Shown here piece by piece: positions 24,386 through 32,821 of a DNA stretch of 53,970 nt; the first letter of the stretch is position 1; each line of letters starts with the position of its first letter. Both the position numbers and the translations under genes were made by a program. This DNA comes from Candidatus Bathyarchaeota archaeon (GTDB taxonomy: Archaea; Thermoproteota; Bathyarchaeia; Bathyarchaeales; Bathycorpusculaceae). The stretch lies in the NCBI GenBank assembly GCA_013388905.1, contig JACAEI010000035.1, forward strand, positions 1 through 53,970, written 5' to 3'. Under the pieces are notes generated by a model. The model ran no database searches and had not been told where the DNA came from. It saw nothing but the letters and a program-made list of their open reading frames with translations.

Positions 24386-25201
24386 TCACCTTTCAACCGA
24401 CAGTGAAGGGAAAAACCAGCGCTTCCCCCTTTTACGTTTTTTCTTATCCCATTCATGCAGTATCTTTACGGCTTCATTTCCAATTTTTATGGCGTTCTCC
24501 TCGCCTGTTTCTGGTTTAAACTCGTTTCGGCATCTATTAGCGTAAGCAGCACAAATAGAACCCGCTCTTAACCCGAAAAGGCTTGCAAGAGTATACAGTG
24601 TGGCCGTCTCCATCTCGAAGTTTAACACTCCAGACTTTTGCAACACTGGAAGCAAATTCTTCATTTGCGTACAGCCTTTTGTAGGTGGGCGGTTTTGTCC
24701 GGCATAGAAGTCCGCAGTGGTCGCAGTTATACCCACATGGTAATTGCTTATGTTTAAGCTTTCAGCGGCTTCAATCAACGCCAACAAAACTTCGTAGCTT
24801 GCGACTGCAGGATACTCGAGCATAGCGTAACAATTGCTTGTATAGTCAAGGCGTACAGCTGCTGTAGAAATAATCACGTCACCGCAGTTTATATCCTCCT
24901 GTATAGCGGCAGTGCTACCCACACGAATGAAAGTGTGAACGCCTATACGAGAAGACTCGTTAACAGCAATAGCCATACATGCAGGACCAATGCCGCTTGA
25001 CAAGGCAGAGATTGGAACCCCTTTATATTTGCCTGTAAAACTACGAAATTCGCGATGACAAGAGATTTCTTTTGAGGAATCCCAGAATCCAACGATTTTC
25101 GGAACTCGTTCAGGGTCGCCTGGTACAAGCAAGTATCCAGCCAAATCGCCTTTTCCACAAGCGATATGATATTGTTTGCCGCTATAAATTGTTGAATGCA
25201 T
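24386..25201 (-). CDS. udp: Nucleoside phosphorylase (uridine phosphorylase type)
   Basis: In 271 residues it matches the PNP/UDP-1 family: LLVPGDPERVPKI near residue 25, the phosphate-binding SSGIGPACMAIAVNE and RVGSTAAIQEDI, and NFEMETATLYTLASLFGLRAGSICA containing the base-and-ribose-binding EMET motif. It splits uridine or a related nucleoside with phosphate. GQNRPPTKG in the flexible loop favours uridine phosphorylase over purine enzymes. Its start is divergent from the winged-helix gene at 25270. Confidence 0.88.
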   Translation of the reverse strand: MHSTIYSGKQYHIACGKGDLAGYLLVPGDPERVPKIVGFWDSSKEISCHREFRSFTGKYKGVPISALSSGIGPACMAIAVNESSRIGVHTFIRVGSTAAIQEDINCGDVIISTAAVRLDYTSNCYAMLEYPAVASYEVLLALIEAAESLNISNYHVGITATTADFYAGQNRPPTKGCTQMKNLLPVLQKSGVLNFEMETATLYTLASLFGLRAGSICAAYANRCRNEFKPETGEENAIKIGNEAVKILHEWDKKKRKRGKRWFFPSLSVER

Positions 25202-25269
25202 GTGTGTTCACCATAGTTAAGATTAAGAATTTGACATTTAATAATAGTGGAAATTGGAGAAATCATCTG

Positions 25270-25560
25270 TTGTTTGCCGAACGGAAAAGAACAAAGTATG
25301 ATATCTATGCAGATGTCATAGAAATGGCTGCTAAGAAGGATTTGTGCTCTTTAACCAGAATCTCTTATGGGGCAAACATGCCAGTGGACAGAGCCAAAAA
25401 AGTGGTGAATTTTCTAGTTTCACATGGGTTCCTAAGCGAAATAGCCTTAGGCGACCATAAAAGATACAGAACAACCAAATGGGGACTGGAGTATTTAGAA
25501 ACATTCAAGCACATGCGTAAATTCTTTGCCGCGTTGGAAGAAAGGAGAGAGAAGCAGTAA
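25270..25560 (+). CDS. Winged-helix DNA-binding protein (Sso10a/PF14947-like)
   Basis: From TTG at 25270 the 96 residues form a winged helix (KYDIYADVIEMAAKKDLCSLTRISYGANMPVDRAKKVVNFLVSHGFL, then wing KRYRTTKWGLEYLE) and a C-terminal helix for dimerisation. This order is that of archaeal Sso10a-like proteins. It may act as a local regulator or chromatin protein. It is divergent from the nucleoside phosphorylase gene with 68 bases between. Confidence 0.8.
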   Translation: MFAERKRTKYDIYADVIEMAAKKDLCSLTRISYGANMPVDRAKKVVNFLVSHGFLSEIALGDHKRYRTTKWGLEYLETFKHMRKFFAALEERREKQ

Positions 25561-25652
25561 CAGTCTGTGCCTACAGCAAGTGCTCTCCCCATGTGCGTCG
25601 ACTTTTAAAGAAATATGTGGACTCATTTTTACTCAAGAAGAAAAGGGGGAAC

Positions 25653-25784
25653 ATGAAACTCCAGATAAAAAATAAATTGCCTAAATCACTTGACGCAGGA
25701 ATAATAGTGTAGACCTACTCATTCAGAAACGACTCACATTTCAATGACAACGAAATAGTCACAGAAAGTGAGCTTCTCTTTTAA
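25653..25784 (+). pseudogene. Short reading frame with strong ribosome site, cut by an in-frame TAG
   Basis: AAGGGGGAAC precedes ATG at 25653 and a CTTTTAAAG TATA-like element lies near 25602. The frame reads 19 codons, TAG at 25710-25712, then 23 further codons to TAA at 25784. No family is recognised. Promoter plus ribosome site suggest a gene that once existed, or a 19-residue peptide. The remainder of the 25561-25819 gap is featureless. Confidence 0.3.
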
Positions 25785-25819
25785 ACTGTTAATATCTATT
25801 GATAATGGAAGGTAGAAAA

Positions 25820-27040
25820 ATGGGTAACAAGCAAGTCATTCCATCAGGAAGCACTGCAACATTAGATTATGTCGAAGGTGAACTAGTATTAGGCAGAGAC
25901 TCAACCCTCGAAGGAAAAGGAGCTGCACGAACAATAAAGATTTTAGGCACTATTTACTGTGAAGGAAACAACGCTTTTGAGGGCAATGTCTCAGCGGAAA
26001 ATCTTGAAGCAGAAGACGGCGTTAGGGTTCACGGTGACCTACACATAGAAAATAGTGTCGAACTCGAAGATGGCCGCTTAGAAGTTTACGGAAACATGAC
26101 TGCAAGGCATGTAGACGTTGGCGAAGCCTTATTTGTAAGTCAAAGACTAAGGGCTGAGGAAATCGACATTGGAGGAAGTTTGAAAGTAGATGGCGATGTA
26201 AAGGCAGAGGATGTTAACGTGGGAGGAAGTTTCAAGGCGATTGGTGAAGTAGAAGTTAAAGATGTTGATGTTGGAGGAAGCGTTTTGATCGAATCTAAAG
26301 TGGACATAATAAAATTAGATGTGGGAGGGACTGCAAGAATTAACGGTGGCAAAATTCGCGAAATAGATGTGGGAGGAACCTTTGAGTCAAATGGGCCGCT
26401 AGAATTTGAAAGCATGGACGTTGGCGGAACTGTACGGCTAAAAGCGCAAAATAAGGGTGAAAAAATAGAGGTCGGCGGTTCATTTAGGGTTGAAGGGGAT
26501 TTGAAGTTTGAAAAAATTGAAGTGGGAGGCAAGGTAGAGATTACAGGTACAGCTGAAGGCGACAAGATGGAGATAGGCGGAAAGGTTGAAGTCGGCAGAA
26601 TCCTGAAGCTCTCTGAAAACCTTGAAGTTGGAGGCAAGGTAGAAGTCGGCGAAGAGTTATCCGCAAAAAATATTGAAGTTGGTGGAGTAGTACGTGCAAG
26701 AAAAGTTATTGCAGAAGAACGTGTAGAAGTTGGCGGCGCAATAACAACTGTGGAAGGCGTAACTGCGCATTTCGTTGAAATTGGAAGAAAAGGCGAAGTT
26801 CGTGGACCTATAAATGCGGACAACATTGTCATCGGCAAAGAAGCCCGTGTAGAGAACATCCACGGGAAAAGAATCCTTTTAAGAAGTGGAGCCCATGCAG
26901 AAAATGTTTATGGCGAAAGTATCACAATCGAAGCTCATTGCAACATAAGTGGAGAAGTACAATACACTAACGAGTTAAGATTAGGGGAACATGTTTCGTT
27001 AGTTAAACCTGCACAAAAGGTAAGTGCCCTTCCATTATAG
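25820..27040 (+). CDS. Bactofilin-like beta-helix protein with repeated VGG rungs
   Basis: A 406-residue protein made of short repeats of about 18-20 residues built around D/E-(I/V)-(D/E)-VGG-(S/T/K)-(V/F/A) (for example EIDIGGSL, DVGGSV, EVGGKVEI). The repeats run from about residue 100 to 320 and predict a right-handed beta-helix like bactofilin and polymer-forming domains. The ends (LRSGAHAENVYGESITIEAHCNISGEV) keep the DUF583/bactofilin wording. It lacks a signal peptide or membrane segment, so it is cytoplasmic and may form filaments. ATG at 25820 has GGAAGGT upstream. Confidence 0.75.
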   Translation: MGNKQVIPSGSTATLDYVEGELVLGRDSTLEGKGAARTIKILGTIYCEGNNAFEGNVSAENLEAEDGVRVHGDLHIENSVELEDGRLEVYGNMTARHVDVGEALFVSQRLRAEEIDIGGSLKVDGDVKAEDVNVGGSFKAIGEVEVKDVDVGGSVLIESKVDIIKLDVGGTARINGGKIREIDVGGTFESNGPLEFESMDVGGTVRLKAQNKGEKIEVGGSFRVEGDLKFEKIEVGGKVEITGTAEGDKMEIGGKVEVGRILKLSENLEVGGKVEVGEELSAKNIEVGGVVRARKVIAEERVEVGGAITTVEGVTAHFVEIGRKGEVRGPINADNIVIGKEARVENIHGKRILLRSGAHAENVYGESITIEAHCNISGEVQYTNELRLGEHVSLVKPAQKVSALPL

Positions 27041-27050
27041 GAAATGTTGT

Positions 27051-28079
27051 TTACAGTTTTTTGGGCATCGCCAAATCTGCCATGTCCACGCTATGTTCAT
27101 AAATTTGCCTCAGAATTGAACCAGCTGCGAGAATGTGCGGAACGACATCAAGGGATTGCACCTTAGTTATTTTCTCAATATCTGCGAACATTTTCTCAAT
27201 TTTTCCGCGCATCAGCCGTACATCTTCTGCTAAGCCTATATCACTAGATAAGAAGGCCTTTAGAGCATTTTCATGAGCTTCGAAACTGGCAGTGTGCAAA
27301 TCTACAAAAATCTTTTTCAAGTCTTCAGCTAGTTTTACACCTTTTAACTCGTTTACTTTCATGGCTAACCGAACGCATTCGTCACCAATAGCTTCTACTA
27401 AGCTCGCTACAAGACGATAGTCCGAGCATTCAATTAGGCTAACACCAAGTTTTTCGCTAAGACTAGGATTTTGGATTATTGTGCGTAAAATGCGAACCAG
27501 CAAAAAGTGAAGTCTATTAACTTCATCGTCACGCACTATAACACTCTTGGCTAAGTGCGCATCTCCATCAATTAGCGAATTGACAACATCGCGATGCATC
27601 CCGGCAGCAATAGTGTAGCCTCTGCGAAGAATTTTTTCAGGCGGAAAACTTGATGGCTCCAACAAACACTGCATAACAATACGTGAATAATCTTCCTCGA
27701 CAATTTCCAATCCAATTAATCGGCTGGTAGCGTTCTTAACCGTGTCTCGAACCTCAAAACTCATACGATCCTTCGCCTCAACTTTAATGATGTCAAAACC
27801 GAGCAGATACTTTCCAATGATTTCACGGTTCAGATAGGGTCCAGGTTTCAAGGTTATGCTCCGTGGAGAAGGCGCAACACCATATTCGGTGTCCACTAAA
27901 AGTCTACCGTCACTGGTTTCAGTAACTGACACTACAGCGCCTCGCTTCAAACCGTGACTTTCAGCCCAAGGCTTTGGCAGGCAAACAAAGAAGGTACCGC
28001 TTGGAGTTTGCTGAACTTTACGCAGTTCGCCCATTCGCTTCACCATACCAGAAAAAGTGTTTTTAAGATTTAAACCCAT
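27051..28079 (-). CDS. AbrB-PhoU fusion, second copy
   Basis: The protein has 342 residues: an N-terminal AbrB-type fold (GELRKVQQTPSGTFFVCLPKPWAESHGLKRGAVVSVTE) and two PhoU-like helical repeats with SDYRLVASLVEAIGDECVRLA and GSILRQIYEHSVDMADLA. It is a diverged paralogue of the protein at 17108-18181. No transporter gene lies next to it. It ends 10 bases from the convergent bactofilin-like gene and is divergent from DUF429/DP1. Confidence 0.85.
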   Translation of the reverse strand: MGLNLKNTFSGMVKRMGELRKVQQTPSGTFFVCLPKPWAESHGLKRGAVVSVTETSDGRLLVDTEYGVAPSPRSITLKPGPYLNREIIGKYLLGFDIIKVEAKDRMSFEVRDTVKNATSRLIGLEIVEEDYSRIVMQCLLEPSSFPPEKILRRGYTIAAGMHRDVVNSLIDGDAHLAKSVIVRDDEVNRLHFLLVRILRTIIQNPSLSEKLGVSLIECSDYRLVASLVEAIGDECVRLAMKVNELKGVKLAEDLKKIFVDLHTASFEAHENALKAFLSSDIGLAEDVRLMRGKIEKMFADIEKITKVQSLDVVPHILAAGSILRQIYEHSVDMADLAMPKKL

Positions 28080-28115
28080 CTAAATAATCACTATGTATAT
28101 AAAAATTAAGCTTGA

Positions 28116-28712
28116 GTGTTAGAGTTGACGAGAAAAGTTATAATCGGTATAGACTTGGCCGGGAAGTCGGAAAATCCCACGGGATTAGCAGTTTTGGTTA
28201 ACAGAAAGGTGAAAACAGGTCTCTTATACACAAATAAGCAAATACTTGGGAACATAACACAAAACAACCCTGCCCTCGTAGCGGTCGACGCCCCCTTTAA
28301 TCTACCAAAAAGAGGAATCTTCAGAAAAGCAGACAAAGAAATGATAAAGAACGGTTATCGCGTTTTTCCTCTGCGCCTTCCATCAATAGAAAAGCTAACG
28401 TTGCGCGCCATAAAACTAAACAAGTTAATAGAAGGAAAAGGTTTCAAGGCAATCGAAGTACATCCAACATCAACACGCAAAGCGCTAAACATGCCATTGA
28501 AGGAGTGGGGAAAAATTCAAACCATTCTAATGCAAATAGGCTTAGGAGGAGACCTTTACGAGCGAGCATTGACACCACACGAAATTGATGCAGTCATAGC
28601 TGCATTCACAGCATATCTATATATGAGAAATGAAACAGAAGCGTTTGGCGATGAGAAAGAAGGGTATATAATCATTCCAAAAAGGAAGAATTGGAGAAAA
28701 CTTGAGATATGA
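28116..28712 (+). CDS. DUF429 family protein (RNase H-like fold)
   Basis: In 198 residues it carries the DUF429 pattern: VIIGIDLAGKSENPTG near the N-terminus with the first acidic residue of an RNase H-like site, VAVDAPFNLP, RVFPLRLPSI, KAIEVHPTSTRKAL and HEIDAVIAAFTAYLY. A nuclease role is predicted for the family but not shown. The GTG start at 28116 is used. Its stop overlaps the DP1 start (ATGA), so the two are translated together. Confidence 0.85.
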   Translation: MLELTRKVIIGIDLAGKSENPTGLAVLVNRKVKTGLLYTNKQILGNITQNNPALVAVDAPFNLPKRGIFRKADKEMIKNGYRVFPLRLPSIEKLTLRAIKLNKLIEGKGFKAIEVHPTSTRKALNMPLKEWGKIQTILMQIGLGGDLYERALTPHEIDAVIAAFTAYLYMRNETEAFGDEKEGYIIIPKRKNWRKLEI

Positions 28713-30265
28713 GCGAAACTGAAAAACTGCAAAAAGCCATTGAGTTAACGATTTCCGCAGGGTATCAAATAAATAGAGAGGCTTTTGAATTTCTATGTTT
28801 GCTGTCTTCAACACAAGACCCAACGGAAATAATGGCTAAAGTGATTCAAGAAATTGGAGTTTCGAAGGAAAAGCCGGTGTTTATTGATAGAAACTTTTTA
28901 GAAAAAATGGTCAAGTTGCCAGAACCCAAGAAGGAAGAGCCCACTCAATTTTTAGAGGCACCTTTTCAAACACCGCCTGAATTTTATATAACTGAAAGTA
29001 AACGGCAACTTCACCCATATGCAAAAGAAGTTGAGTCAAACATCAAAATACTTGATGATCCAGCCAGCAAAATAAGTTCAAGTGGAGCCATAGAGGATTA
29101 TCTGGAATATTTCAGAGATAGGTTTAAACGAACGGAGAAGCTGCTGAGACAAAGGATGGATGTTAAAAGTGCGGCTTCTATCATCGATGCCTTAAAGGCA
29201 TCAGCAAATGCAAAGCTCAAAATAATTGGGATGATAACGGAGAAGCGAGAATATCAGCAGAAGGTACTGTTAACTGTTGAGGATTTGCATGCAAATACTA
29301 CAGTGCTCGTTCCACATGATGCCTCTTCAGAGCTTATGGAGAAGGCACGTTTACTCATGCTTGATCAGGTTGTCTGTTTAAGTGTTGTAAAGACGAGAAG
29401 TAACCTATTAATTGTTGAAGACATTGTTCTACCTGACGTTGCACAAAAAATTCCACATAAGGCACCTATTCCTGTTTATGCCGTTCTTACATCAGACATT
29501 CATGTGGGAAGCATCAAGTTTCAGAAAGACGCATTTAATCATTTTATTTTGTGGCTTAATGGGAAATATGGCGACGAAAAAATGAAAGAACTGGCAAGTT
29601 ACGTAAAATATGTTCTAATCGCCGGAGACATCGTGGACGGTATAGGAATTTATCCCAATCAAGTTAAGGAGTTGGCGGTTAAAGATGCATATGGGCAGTA
29701 TAAGCTTGCTGCAAAATATATCGAACAGATTCCCGACTACATAGAAGTGCTAATCATACCAGGAAATCATGACGCACCCAGAAAGGCACTGCCCCAACCC
29801 GCAATATCGGATGCCTTCTTAGAAATACTTAAAGAATCAAGAGAGGTTCATTCCCTTGGAAACCCATGTCTAGTAAGCATTCACGATGTCGAAGTACTAC
29901 TATACCATGGCCGTAGCCTTGATGATGTTATATCAACAGTTCCCGGCATGAGTTTTAACCATCCGGAAAAAGCAATGAAGTTATTATTACAAAGTCGCCA
30001 TTTAGCGCCAATATATGGTGGAAAAACGATGCTATCGGCAGAAAGTAGAGATTCTTTGGTTATTGAACACGTTCCCGACATATTTCATGCAGGACATGTC
30101 CATGTCTTAGGACACTGCAATTACCGCGGAGTTTTAACAGTAAATTCAGGCGCATGGCAAGAACAAACAGATTACATGCGAAGATTAGGATTAGTGCCTA
30201 CCCCCGGAAAAGTACCCTTAATAAACCTTCAAACGTTAGAAGTTACAACCCTTCCGTTCATTTAA
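28709..30265 (+). CDS. DNA polymerase D small subunit DP1 (3'-5' exonuclease)
   Basis: This 518-residue subunit of the archaeal replicative polymerase D provides proofreading. The calcineurin-type phosphoesterase core is complete: SDIHVGSIKF near residue 261, IAGDIVDGIGIYPNQ near 308, IPGNHDAPRKALPQP near 350, LLYHGRSLDDV near 396 and HAGHVHVLGH near 461. An OB-fold (KLKIIGMITEKR to VVKTRSNLLIVEDIVLPD) precedes it. The large subunit is at 41703-45122. It ends in a 4-base convergent overlap with the DUF99 gene. Confidence 0.95.
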   Translation: MSETEKLQKAIELTISAGYQINREAFEFLCLLSSTQDPTEIMAKVIQEIGVSKEKPVFIDRNFLEKMVKLPEPKKEEPTQFLEAPFQTPPEFYITESKRQLHPYAKEVESNIKILDDPASKISSSGAIEDYLEYFRDRFKRTEKLLRQRMDVKSAASIIDALKASANAKLKIIGMITEKREYQQKVLLTVEDLHANTTVLVPHDASSELMEKARLLMLDQVVCLSVVKTRSNLLIVEDIVLPDVAQKIPHKAPIPVYAVLTSDIHVGSIKFQKDAFNHFILWLNGKYGDEKMKELASYVKYVLIAGDIVDGIGIYPNQVKELAVKDAYGQYKLAAKYIEQIPDYIEVLIIPGNHDAPRKALPQPAISDAFLEILKESREVHSLGNPCLVSIHDVEVLLYHGRSLDDVISTVPGMSFNHPEKAMKLLLQSRHLAPIYGGKTMLSAESRDSLVIEHVPDIFHAGHVHVLGHCNYRGVLTVNSGAWQEQTDYMRRLGLVPTPGKVPLINLQTLEVTTLPFI

Positions 30266-30825
30266 GAAAGCCCCCGAGCAATTAATCGCGCTACACGAAT
30301 CGGCTCAGGAACTCTACTACAAAAAACCAAAGAACGAACAATATTCTGCGCTTGCTTAATGTTTATACCCACAGTTTCGACATAAATAGGTAATTCTTTT
30401 GCTACTACGAGGATCCTATAGACACGACCTATTTTCTTAAATACTTCCCACCGCTGTTTCCAGTCATCAAAATGCCTTTGGAGAGCCCTCCTTACAGTTA
30501 TATTATTTGGTCTTGTTCGTGATACGACGATGACTGGTTTTTTAAATGTCTCATGAATCACAACTGGGTCAATAACGTTAAAGCCCGCGAAGGAAATTCC
30601 AGCTAGAAAAACTGCGCTAAAGCTCAATTCTTTTAAAGCTTCTACGAGCTTTTCTGTTGCGTCTGACCCGTCTACAGCTATTCTTTTTATCTTTACTTTT
30701 TCAATTTTTGCTTCTTTAAGTAAAACTACAGCGAGAATTGCCGTTTTTGTTACACCTTTCTGGAAGCTTCCATCTTCAACCCCTATTACGGACATTTTTA
30801 GAAAGACATTTCGGGTCATAATCAA
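30262..30825 (-). CDS. DUF99 family protein (UPF0215)
   Basis: The 187 residues match DUF99: VIGVEDGSFQKG near the N-terminus, AVDGSDATEKLVEAL, AVFLAGISFAGFNVIDPVVIHE, KPVIVVSRTRP and a C-terminal EPIRVARLIARGLS. The family is archaeal and uncharacterised, with an endonuclease V-like fold suggested by others. It overlaps the end of orc1/cdc6 by 50 bases from this start (20 from the ATG at 30795), so it is in the same operon. Confidence 0.85.
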   Translation of the reverse strand: MIMTRNVFLKMSVIGVEDGSFQKGVTKTAILAVVLLKEAKIEKVKIKRIAVDGSDATEKLVEALKELSFSAVFLAGISFAGFNVIDPVVIHETFKKPVIVVSRTRPNNITVRRALQRHFDDWKQRWEVFKKIGRVYRILVVAKELPIYVETVGINIKQAQNIVRSLVFCSRVPEPIRVARLIARGLS

Positions 30826-31999
30826 TCAAGCGCCCAAGTCTATTATCACTGATAAATACGTCTTTAATAAGGCTGCGTGCCATTTCCAGCCTAATCTTTT
30901 TTGTACGTCCATATCTTCCCATGCTTATAACTCTTGCATTCAAAAGCCCCATAGAATCAAGTTCATTCACCAAAGTGCTTAGACGACGCTGTGTCAAAGG
31001 TGTAACACCTAATTCGTCGCATATCTCAGCATAAACCTCATAGATCTCACCCGTATTAGCTTGGTGGATGTCAGCTTTTTTCAAGTGATACACGCTTAAA
31101 ACCACAAGTTTTGAATGTAAAGTTAAATTTTTAAGAGCCTCAACGACACGGTTATGTTCAATGTGCTTTTCAGCTTCGCGCACATGTTCTTCATTCACAA
31201 CCGCTGCACCTTTTCTTTCAGCAACTTCTCCTGCAACACGTAACAGGTCTAAAGCTCGCCTTGCGTCTCCATGCTCTGCTGCGGCCAAAGCTGCACACAA
31301 ATTTAGGGCAGAATCGGACAAAACACCTTTAGAAAAGGCAATCTTTGCGCGTTCAAAAAGAATGTTTCGCAACTCACTAGCGTCGTACGGCCTAAAAACA
31401 ATTTCCTCTTCGCTTAACGAACTAAAAACACGAGGATCAAGAAACTCTTTTAATCGAAGGTCGTTTGATATGCCAACAAGTGATGCTTTGCTTTTGTCTA
31501 AAGTTTCATTGATTCTTGTCAACTCATAGAGAAGGGTGTCACCGCGAGATTTTATAAGTGCATCAACCTCGTCCAAAACAGCAATAAAGATGCTTTTTGA
31601 AGAATCCAAGCCTGTTCTAAACCGTTCAAAGACTTCTCCAACTGATAAGCCTGTAAAAGGAACAGCGACACCTATACTCTGGCACAATCCCGTAAAAACG
31701 CGGTATTCAGAACCTACCATACGACAGTTAATATAACAAAATTTGACTGGTGCGTTAAATTCCTTCGATTTAATTTCTAGATGAGTTAATACATGTTTAG
31801 TTACTGCTGTCTTGCCCGTTCCAGTTTTCCCATAAATGAAAACGTTTGAACATCTTGCTCCCTTCAAGACAGGTGCCACTATTTCTCCTATCCGTCGAAT
31901 CTGCTCCTCTCTGTGGGGCAATCTTTCTGGTAAGTAATCATGCCGCAGAACCTCCCGATCTTCAAAAATGTGCGCTTCGCCAACAAATCTGTCGAACAA
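30776..31999 (-). CDS. cdc6: Orc1/Cdc6 replication initiator
   Basis: A 407-residue AAA+ initiator: LPHREEQIRRI, Walker A FIYGKTGTGKTAVTKHV near residue 57, Walker B FIAVLDEVDALI near 140, sensor 1 ASLVGISNDLRL, sensor 2 region EHGDARRALDLLRVAGE, and a C-terminal winged helix (TPLTQRRLSTLVNELDSMGLL). It recognises ORB boxes and loads the MCM helicase. A TTG at 31999 is the only canonical start before the stop upstream, although the frame continues 20 codons further as TNILND. It lies next to the predicted origin. Confidence 0.94.
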   Translation of the reverse strand: MFDRFVGEAHIFEDREVLRHDYLPERLPHREEQIRRIGEIVAPVLKGARCSNVFIYGKTGTGKTAVTKHVLTHLEIKSKEFNAPVKFCYINCRMVGSEYRVFTGLCQSIGVAVPFTGLSVGEVFERFRTGLDSSKSIFIAVLDEVDALIKSRGDTLLYELTRINETLDKSKASLVGISNDLRLKEFLDPRVFSSLSEEEIVFRPYDASELRNILFERAKIAFSKGVLSDSALNLCAALAAAEHGDARRALDLLRVAGEVAERKGAAVVNEEHVREAEKHIEHNRVVEALKNLTLHSKLVVLSVYHLKKADIHQANTGEIYEVYAEICDELGVTPLTQRRLSTLVNELDSMGLLNARVISMGRYGRTKKIRLEMARSLIKDVFISDNRLGRLIDYDPKCLSKNVRNRG

Positions 32000-32164
32000 G
32001 TCATTGAGTATGTTAGTGTTGTCCGTAGGTCCTTCTCCCTCTTTTTTCTAAAGGTAAACGCCTCATTTTAATGCCGAAAAAATAAGTACTATCATACAGA
32101 AAAATGGATTTGAAAGAACAGAATTATAAAAAACGTTGAGTAAAGTAAGGTTAGTTTAAAGGAA

Positions 32165-32191
32165 GAGGGACACCCCTATTTCTTTTGGAAA
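32165..32191 (-). repeat. ORB-like box 1 (minus orientation)
   Basis: On the minus strand it begins TTTCCAAAAGAAATAGGGG and continues TGTCCCTC. The last 13 bases (AGGGGTGTCCCTC) are identical to box 2 in inverted orientation 180 bases away. The G-string end is the part bound by the Orc1/Cdc6 AAA+ domain; the TTTCC end is shared with ORB but the dyad is incomplete. Confidence 0.7.
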
Positions 32192-32354
32192 TCTTTACAC
32201 GAAAGTTGTTGATAAGTTAATTTATTTAAAAGAAATATACATACTCCAATAGATAAAATGCAAGTTAGTAATTAAATAATTTTCCTATAAAATTTTAGAT
32301 TACAAAAGAAGAAAAATTTTATCAGAGGTTAGAACACCATATACAATGAACTTT

Positions 32355-32383
32355 TTTCCACTGGATATTTAGGGGTGTCCCTC
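32355..32383 (+). repeat. ORB-like box 2 (plus orientation)
   Basis: TTTCCACTGGATATTT is followed by AGGGGTGTCCCTC. The dyad half TCCACTGGA and the G-string match the ORB layout. It is the mirror partner of box 1 across the AT-rich core. Confidence 0.75.
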
Positions 32384-32601
32384 ATGAATTCTTACTTTTT
32401 CATGTTTATTTTTTCTAAGTGACAAGATTATTTTCCTCAATTTTTGTCCTTATTTACGCTAAACAGAGAAGTTACAATTTTTTCCCCTATTCTTTTTTCA
32501 CACTTTTGTGAACTACTTGTGAAATTAACTCGATGATGTCTCTTTTCTCTGTCGCTTTCTCCTTTTATTAACGTTTTTATGTATTTCTTCAGTGAATACG
32601 C

Positions 32602-32627
32602 CACCCCTTCGCTTCCACTGGAAATAT
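32602..32627 (-). repeat. ORB box 3, near-canonical
   Basis: On the minus strand it reads TTTCCAGTGGAAGCGAAGG and then GGTG, matching the ORB consensus (dyad TTCCAGTGGAAAC, then GAA(A/G) and a G-string) with few differences. It is the best single support for an origin here. Confidence 0.85.
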
Positions 32628-32821
32628 AAGCTAAGTGGTGCCTTTTTACGCTTTTCTTGTTTAAAGAGGCTGTGATACTTGTAATTACAAAAAAAGCATG
32701 ATTCTCGTCTCTTTTCCTTTTTCTTGTTTGCCTTAGTACCATTTGCTTTCTATTTTTTCACCATAAAACCTATAACTTGTGAACTGCAAATTGTGAACAC
32801 CAACTCCGGTGCAAGTGGTTA

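Larger units (their letters stand above)
32100..32660. other. Predicted chromosomal replication origin
   Basis: The 822-base gap between orc1/cdc6 and the winged-helix gene is strongly AT-rich. Two ORB-like boxes at 32165-32191 and 32355-32383 face in opposite directions and flank a roughly 160-base AT-rich core, a likely unwinding element. A third box at 32602-32627 is close to the published crenarchaeal and Pyrococcus ORB. Position next to an initiator gene is the classical archaeal arrangement. A 101-codon minus-strand frame (32437-32742) covers the third box and has low-complexity composition, so I do not call it a gene. Confidence 0.8.

Noticed and set aside
25072-25269. Upstream extension of the winged-helix frame starting at 25072
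   Set aside because: It runs antisense to the nucleoside phosphorylase start and lacks family sequence; TTG 25270 fits the domain.
26140-26859. 239-codon minus-strand frame with PPTS repeats
   Set aside because: It is the antisense of the VGG repeats of the bactofilin-like gene, whose periodic codons keep the other strand open.
32437-32742. 101-codon minus-strand frame inside the origin region
   Set aside because: It covers the near-canonical ORB box, has low-complexity basic composition, no ribosome site and no family resemblance.
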